Source: Mariluticola halotolerans (GTDB lineage Bacteria > Pseudomonadota > Alphaproteobacteria > Rhizobiales > Devosiaceae). Taken from it: a stretch of DNA of 64,000 nt. Below, piece by piece: positions 58,961 to 64,000 of this stretch (positions within the stretch are counted from its first letter, which is position 1; each line of letters begins with the position of its first letter). A program made the translations under genes and the position numbers. The stretch is from positions 930,001 to 994,000 of the forward strand of contig NZ_CP090960.1 of NCBI RefSeq assembly GCF_021611515.1, in the 5' to 3' direction. Under the pieces are notes generated by a model. That model saw only the letters and a list, made by a program, of their open reading frames with translations. It was not told the origin of the DNA and did no database searches.

Positions 58961-59406
58961 ACCGCTCGAACCTTCTCTATCCGTTCCAAATTCTTGCTCC
59001 CAAGACATCACAAACGAAAACGACGCCCGCCCTATCCCAAGTGTGGATGGCGGCGCCCTTCAAGCAGTGGAACACCCCGCGAAACCGAGAGGCATTCATG
59101 CATTCGACGATTGCAGCGTCTTGCTACCCTACGATGTGTTTGGTTCGTCTGGGTGTTTCGCCTCGGCGGCTTGCACCCTCAACCGATCCACGACCGACCG
59201 TTCAGGTTGGCTGGCTATACTCCGCCCCATACTGGGCGTCAAGGGTAACCGGCAAAAAACTGCATCTGGAGGCCAATTCCGGCGATATCGACCTCGATCC
59301 TGACGGATTGGGGCAAATTGACGTGCCGGAAACCTTTGTCCCGCACCATGGCGGTTCGGGGATTCGTCCGTTTGGGGACGAGATTCGACAGAACGGGGGA
59401 ACGCCT
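58961..59406. other. Divergent gap between rpsL and the YbjN gene
   Basis: 446 bases. It must contain the strong str-operon promoter on the minus strand, but I could not pick a -35/-10 pair with confidence. A plus-strand frame runs through it into the YbjN gene but its translation shows no family sequence before the signal peptide. Confidence 0.45.
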
Positions 59407-59871
59407 ATGCATATACCGCCCAGCTTTCTTGCGATTCTGCTTGCCGGCGCGTTGATGATTCCTGCGGCGCGGGCCCAGGACCTGGTGGATGGCAGCAATG
59501 TTGAGGGCATTATGCGCGCAGCGCGGGCCTATGGCAGCGCCGCCCTTGCCACGCAGCCGGACGGCAACCCCATGCTGAGCGGCCGGATTAACGGCATCCC
59601 CTACTCTGCCCGTCTGCGCAATTGCACGGCACGGGACTGCGCCGACATGAATTTCCGTGTTGGTTTCATGATCAAGCCCACGCCTGAGGCAATCAATAAC
59701 TGGAATCGCGACAAGCGGTTTTCCAAGGCCTATCTCGACAATGCCGGCGATGCGATTCTTGAAATGGATGTTGTGCTGAGCGGCGGCGTGAGCGCGGATA
59801 ATCTTGGCGAGGTGTTTGCCTATTGGCGCCTGACGCTTGACCAGTTCAGTGCCTATATAGGCTTTCGCTAG
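59407..59871 (+). CDS. Secreted YbjN-domain protein
   Basis: 154 residues with a signal peptide (FLAILLAGALMIPAARA, cleavage near residue 23). The mature part LVDGSNVEGIMRAARAYGSA, INGIPYSARLRNCTARDCADM, INNWNRDKRFSKAYLD and AYWRLTLDQFSAYIG matches periplasmic YbjN-type proteins of Alphaproteobacteria; the fold resembles type III secretion chaperones and the function is unknown. ATG at 59407 has GGGGGA six bases upstream. Sits on the strand opposite to the ribosomal genes. Confidence 0.82.
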   Translation: MHIPPSFLAILLAGALMIPAARAQDLVDGSNVEGIMRAARAYGSAALATQPDGNPMLSGRINGIPYSARLRNCTARDCADMNFRVGFMIKPTPEAINNWNRDKRFSKAYLDNAGDAILEMDVVLSGGVSADNLGEVFAYWRLTLDQFSAYIGFR

Positions 59872-59926
59872 CCCACCGCCCTGCCCGTCTGTTCTCTGGA
59901 ACATTTAGCCGCGTCACTGCTGACGC

Positions 59927-59955
59927 AAAAAGGGGGGCCCTGAGGCCCCCTTTTC
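59927..59955. terminator. Bidirectional terminator of rpoC and the YbjN gene
   Basis: Stem AAAAGGGGGGCC / GGCCCCCTTTT with a CTGA loop, between the two convergent stops; T-run present on both strands. Confidence 0.85.
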
Positions 59956-59978
59956 AAATTCTGATGCAGACCCCTGCC

Positions 59979-62900
59979 CTATTCGGCAGGCTCTTCCTGC
60001 GGCTCGGGGCTGTCGGCAACGGGTGCCTCCAGTTTGACCGATTCCGCCTGACGGCGACGCTCTTCAAGGATGAGGTCATCACGCTTGCCGGCAATATGCT
60101 TGACCTGCGAGATGCCTGCACCGGTACCGGCAGGAATGAGCCGGCCGACGATGACGTTTTCCTTGAGACCTTCGAGAAGATCGGCCTTGCCGGAAACCGC
60201 GGCTTCTGTGAGCACGCGTGTGGTTTCCTGGAACGAGGCGGCCGACACAAACGAACGGGTCTGCAACGATGCCTTGGTGATACCGAGAAGAACCGGCACG
60301 CCATGAGCTGGCTTCTTGCCTTCGGCAATCAGCTCTTCGTTGAGCTCGTCGAAATCGACCTTGTCGATCTGCTCGTCTTTCAGCAAGCCGCTTTCGCCCG
60401 GATCGGTGATTTCGACCTTTTGCAGCATCTGGCGAACGATCACCTCGATGTGCTTGTCGTTAATCAACACGCCCTGCAAGCGATAGACTTCCTGGATCTC
60501 GTTGACGAGGTAGCGTGCAAGCTCCTCGACGCCCTTGATCGCCAGAATGTCATGCGGTGCCGGATTGCCGTCGAGAATATATTCACCCCGCTCAATGGTA
60601 TCGCCTTCCTGAAGGTGGAATGGCTTGCCCTTGGGGATCAGATACTCAGCGGGTTCCATCGTCGCATCTTCAGGCTCGATGATGATGCGGCGCTTGTTCT
60701 TGTAGTCGCGACCAAAGCGGATGGTACCATCGATCTCGGCGATGATGGCGTGATCCTTGGGACGACGGGCTTCGAACAGTTCGGCCACACGCGGCAGACC
60801 ACCGGTGATGTCCTTGGTCTTGGCGCTTTCGAGCGGAATACGTGCCAGCACGTCACCCGGTGCCACCTTCTCGCCGGGCTCAACGGCAATAACCGCATCC
60901 ACCGAGAGCAGGTAGCGGGCTTCGCCACCACGATCGAGCTTGACCACTTCACCGCCGCGGGCGACTGCCAGTGCCGGGCGCAGGCCGTCACCGCGCTGGC
61001 TGGTGCGCCAGTCGATAACAACACGCTTGGTAAAGCCGGTCGCCTCGTCGGTCTGTTCGGAGACCGAATTGCCGTCGATGAGGTCCTCAAAGGCCACTTC
61101 GCCCTCAACTTCAGCGAGGATCGGACGGGTGTATGGATCCCACTCGGCCAGACGCTGACCGCGCTTGACCTCGTCACCGTCATCGACACGGATCTTGGCA
61201 CCATAAGCCACACGGTGGACAACGCGGTCATTGCCTTCGCTATCAATGATAGCGACCATGACGTTGCGGCCCATGGCGATCAGCGACTTGTCAGCCAGCT
61301 TCACGACATTGCGGTTACGGATTTCGACCTTGCCTTCGACGCTTGCCTCAAAGAACGAGCTATCGACAACCTGTGCCGTACCACCAATGTGGAAGGTACG
61401 CATGGTCAGCTGGGTGCCCGGCTCACCAATGGACTGTGCAGCGATAACGCCGACAGCTTCACCGATATTGACCGGAGTACCGCGGGCAAGATCACGTCCG
61501 TAGCAAGCCGCACAGACACCCTGACGGATGTCACAGGTGAGCGGCGAGCGGATGCGGGTCGTCTGGACCTTTGCCGCCTCGATGGCATCGACAAGCGCTT
61601 CGTCGAGCAATGTGCCACGGGGTGCGATAACTTCGCCCGTTGCCGGGTCGACAATATCGTCTGCCGTGGTACGGCCGAGGATACGCTGGCCAAGGGAGGC
61701 CACGATCTGACCTGAATCGACGACCGCTTCCATGGCCAGGCCACGATCTGTACCGCAATCAATCTCGGTAATGATCGAATCCTGGGCCACGTCCACCAGA
61801 CGACGGGTCAGATAGCCGGAGTTAGCAGTCTTCATGGCGGTATCAGCCAGACCCTTACGGGCACCGTGAGTGGAGTTGAAGTACTCCATCACGGTCAGAC
61901 CTTCCTTAAAGTTCGACGTGATCGGCGTTTCAATGATCGAGCCATCCGGACGGGCCATAAGACCACGCATACCGGCAAGCTGCTTCATCTGGGCCGGTGA
62001 ACCACGCGCACCGGAATGGGCCATCATGTAAACCGAGTTGATCGGCTTCTGACGTCCTGTTTCCGCATCGACATCGACCGCAGAAATGCGGGCCATCATC
62101 TCGTCGGCAACCTTGTCACCGCACTTGGCCCAGGCGTCGACAACCTTGTTGTACTTCTCGCCCTGGGTGATGAGACCGTCATTGTACTGCTGCTCGAATT
62201 CCTCGACCTGCTTGCGGGTCGCCTCAACGATGCCAGCCTTGGTGTCGGGGATAACCATGTCGTCCTTGCCGAACGAAATACCGGCGCGGCACGCATGCTT
62301 GAACCCGAGATCCATGATGCGGTCACAAAAGATCACGGTCTCTTTCTGACCACAGCCACGGTAAACCGTGTCGATCATCTTGGAGACCATCTTCTTGGTC
62401 ATGACCTGGTTACAGACCTCGAAAGGCACTGCAACGCTCTCAGGCAGCAACTGACCGATCAACATACGGCCCGGCGAGGTCTCGACCACTTCGGTCGTGA
62501 CATTGCCTTCGGCATCGACCCGTTTGACACGGCCCTTGATCTTGGTGTGCATCGTGACCGTACCGGTGGCCAGAGCATGCTCTAGCTCGCCGATATTGCC
62601 GAAGGCCATGCCTTCGCCCGGCTCGTTGTCGTTCATCAGGCTGAGGTGATAGAGGCCGAGAACGATATCCTGCGAGGGCACAATGATCGGCTGACCATTG
62701 GCGGGGTGCAGAATGTTGTTGGTCGACATCATCAACACGCGGGCTTCCAGCTGGGCCTCAAGGCTCAGCGGCACGTGAACAGCCATCTGATCGCCGTCAA
62801 AGTCGGCGTTAAACGCTGTACATACCAGCGGATGCAGCTGGATGGCCTTGCCCTCGATCAGGATCGGTTCGAAGGCCTGGATGCCCAGACGGTGAAGGGT

Positions 62901-64000
62901 GGGCGCGCGGTTCAACAGAACCGGATGCTCACGAATCACTTCGTCAAGGATATCCCAGACTTCGGGCTTTTCCTTTTCAACCAGCTTCTTGGCCTGCTTG
63001 ACCGTGGAGGAGAAGCCCTTGGCTTCCAGCCGCGAGTAGATGAACGGCTTGAACAGTTCGAGCGCCATCTTCTTGGGCAGACCACACTGGTGCAGCTTGA
63101 GTTCCGGACCCACGGTGATAACCGAACGGCCGGAATAATCGACGCGCTTGCCCAGAAGGTTCTGGCGGAAACGGCCGTGCTTGCCCTTGAGGTTGTCCGA
63201 GAGCGACTTGAGCGGACGCTTGTTCGCACCGGTGATGGTGCGGCCACGGCGACCGTTGTCGAACAGGGCGTCAACGGCTTCCTGCAGCATGCGCTTTTCG
63301 TTGCGGATAATGATATCCGGTGCACGCAATTCGATCAGACGACGCAGACGGTTGTTGCGGTTGATCACACGACGATAAAGATCGTTGAGATCCGAGGTCG
63401 CGAAACGGCCACCGTCCAGCGGCACAAGCGGACGCAGTTCGGGCGGAATGACCGGAATGATCGTCATGATCATCCATTCAGGCTTGTTGCCCGAAACGAT
63501 GAACTGCTCAACGATCTTCAGGCGCTTGGCCAGTTTCTTCGGCTTCAGTTCGGTGGTTGCCTCGGCAATTTCCACGCGCAGCTGATCGGCGATCTTTTCC
63601 AGCTCGAGCGACATCAGCATTTCGCGAATGGCTTCAGCACCGATCATGGCGGTGAAGCTGTCGGCACCATACTGGTCCTGGGCGTCGATATACTGCTCTT
63701 CGCTCAGCAATTCATACTGACCAAAGGCTGTAAGACCCGGCTCGGTGACCACATAGTACTCAAAGTACAAGATGCGCTCGACATCCTTGAGCGTCATATC
63801 CAGCAGAAGCGCGATGCGGGACGGCAACGACTTCAGGAACCAGATATGCGCCACGGGTGCCGCGAGTTCGATATGGCCCATGCGCTCGCGCCGAACGCGG
63901 GACAATGTGACTTCAACGCCGCACTTCTCGCAGATGACGCCCTTGAACTTCATGCGCTTGTACTTGCCGCAAAGGCATTCGTAATCCTTGGTCGGGCCAA
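59979..64000 (-). CDS. rpoC: DNA-directed RNA polymerase subunit beta', N-terminus outside window
   Basis: The frame stays open to the window edge; visible residues begin at [20 protein letters not shown], about 50 residues into the usual protein. The zinc-binding CLCGKY...ICEKCG, the active-site [32 protein letters not shown] and the C-terminal jaw/clamp parts with [17 protein letters not shown] are present, with no internal break. About 1,340 residues are visible. rpoB should lie just outside on the right. Confidence 0.98.
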   Translation of the reverse strand, partial: GPTKDYECLCGKYKRMKFKGVICEKCGVEVTLSRVRRERMGHIELAAPVAHIWFLKSLPSRIALLLDMTLKDVERILYFEYYVVTEPGLTAFGQYELLSEEQYIDAQDQYGADSFTAMIGAEAIREMLMSLELEKIADQLRVEIAEATTELKPKKLAKRLKIVEQFIVSGNKPEWMIMTIIPVIPPELRPLVPLDGGRFATSDLNDLYRRVINRNNRLRRLIELRAPDIIIRNEKRMLQEAVDALFDNGRRGRTITGANKRPLKSLSDNLKGKHGRFRQNLLGKRVDYSGRSVITVGPELKLHQCGLPKKMALELFKPFIYSRLEAKGFSSTVKQAKKLVEKEKPEVWDILDEVIREHPVLLNRAPTLHRLGIQAFEPILIEGKAIQLHPLVCTAFNADFDGDQMAVHVPLSLEAQLEARVLMMSTNNILHPANGQPIIVPSQDIVLGLYHLSLMNDNEPGEGMAFGNIGELEHALATGTVTMHTKIKGRVKRVDAEGNVTTEVVETSPGRMLIGQLLPESVAVPFEVCNQVMTKKMVSKMIDTVYRGCGQKETVIFCDRIMDLGFKHACRAGISFGKDDMVIPDTKAGIVEATRKQVEEFEQQYNDGLITQGEKYNKVVDAWAKCGDKVADEMMARISAVDVDAETGRQKPINSVYMMAHSGARGSPAQMKQLAGMRGLMARPDGSIIETPITSNFKEGLTVMEYFNSTHGARKGLADTAMKTANSGYLTRRLVDVAQDSIITEIDCGTDRGLAMEAVVDSGQIVASLGQRILGRTTADDIVDPATGEVIAPRGTLLDEALVDAIEAAKVQTTRIRSPLTCDIRQGVCAACYGRDLARGTPVNIGEAVGVIAAQSIGEPGTQLTMRTFHIGGTAQVVDSSFFEASVEGKVEIRNRNVVKLADKSLIAMGRNVMVAIIDSEGNDRVVHRVAYGAKIRVDDGDEVKRGQRLAEWDPYTRPILAEVEGEVAFEDLIDGNSVSEQTDEATGFTKRVVIDWRTSQRGDGLRPALAVARGGEVVKLDRGGEARYLLSVDAVIAVEPGEKVAPGDVLARIPLESAKTKDITGGLPRVAELFEARRPKDHAIIAEIDGTIRFGRDYKNKRRIIIEPEDATMEPAEYLIPKGKPFHLQEGDTIERGEYILDGNPAPHDILAIKGVEELARYLVNEIQEVYRLQGVLINDKHIEVIVRQMLQKVEITDPGESGLLKDEQIDKVDFDELNEELIAEGKKPAHGVPVLLGITKASLQTRSFVSAASFQETTRVLTEAAVSGKADLLEGLKENVIVGRLIPAGTGAGISQVKHIAGKRDDLILEERRRQAESVKLEAPVADSPEPQEEPAE

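Noticed and set aside
59964-61715. 583-codon plus-strand frame opposite rpoC
   Set aside because: Antisense shadow of rpoC caused by codon bias.

Overview
This 64 kb window is chromosomal DNA from an alphaproteobacterium, most likely a member of the Hyphomicrobiales (Rhizobiales); a Devosia-like lineage would fit, but I cannot fix the genus from sequence alone. The basis is a MipZ-type division ATPase, a DUF1489 protein, an ATP12-type F1 chaperone, an aa3-type cytochrome oxidase subunit IV-like protein, an N-terminally extended ClpS next to ClpA, HWE-family kinase architecture, GGAAC-N17-GTT (EcfG-type) promoters, and an S10-spc-alpha ribosomal locus without rpmJ.

Layout. 0-13.3 kb is conserved housekeeping DNA: dinB (cut by the window start), ridA, a glycerophosphodiesterase, a DUF482/GNAT protein and a HIT protein on the plus strand; clpS-clpA on the minus strand; a D-Ala-D-Ala carboxypeptidase with a SPOR domain; then mipZ, DUF1489, a GST, a tiny DUF2061-like membrane peptide and mgtE on the minus strand.

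13.4-27.0 kb is an accessory, stress-related region with large gene-poor gaps. It holds a small lipoprotein, a tightly coupled three-gene cassette (SbnA-like PLP synthase, FAD/NAD(P) protein, Y4yA-type PLP decarboxylase), a heme oxygenase-bacteriophytochrome pair (bphO-bphP; HWE kinase plus receiver), a large-subunit catalase gene (katE) broken by an in-frame amber codon, a YihY/BrkB membrane protein, a general-stress FMN-barrel protein and a short membrane protein. Four EcfG-type promoter matches with identical 17-base spacers sit in front of the cassette, katE, yihY and the FMN-barrel gene. The region ends near a tRNA-Leu(GAG). I read it as part of the general stress response regulon with a built-in light sensor.

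27.1-40.3 kb is housekeeping again: an orphan SpoA/FliN-like protein, lipB, a DUF4282 protein, the coupled rimO-folP-folB-folK run, a minus-strand block (crcB, rluA-family synthase, HAD phosphatase, ATP12), a patatin-like lipoprotein, rarA, a DegP-type protease and an ornithine decarboxylase. A cluster of dispersed palindromic repeats and terminators fills 40.26-40.65 kb.

40.6-64.0 kb is the ribosomal superoperon, all on the minus strand: rpoC (cut by the window end), rpsL-rpsG-fusA-tuf, S10 operon, spc operon with secY and adk, and alpha operon ending with rplQ. Only a YbjN-domain secreted protein, on the opposite strand between rpoC and rpsL, interrupts it.
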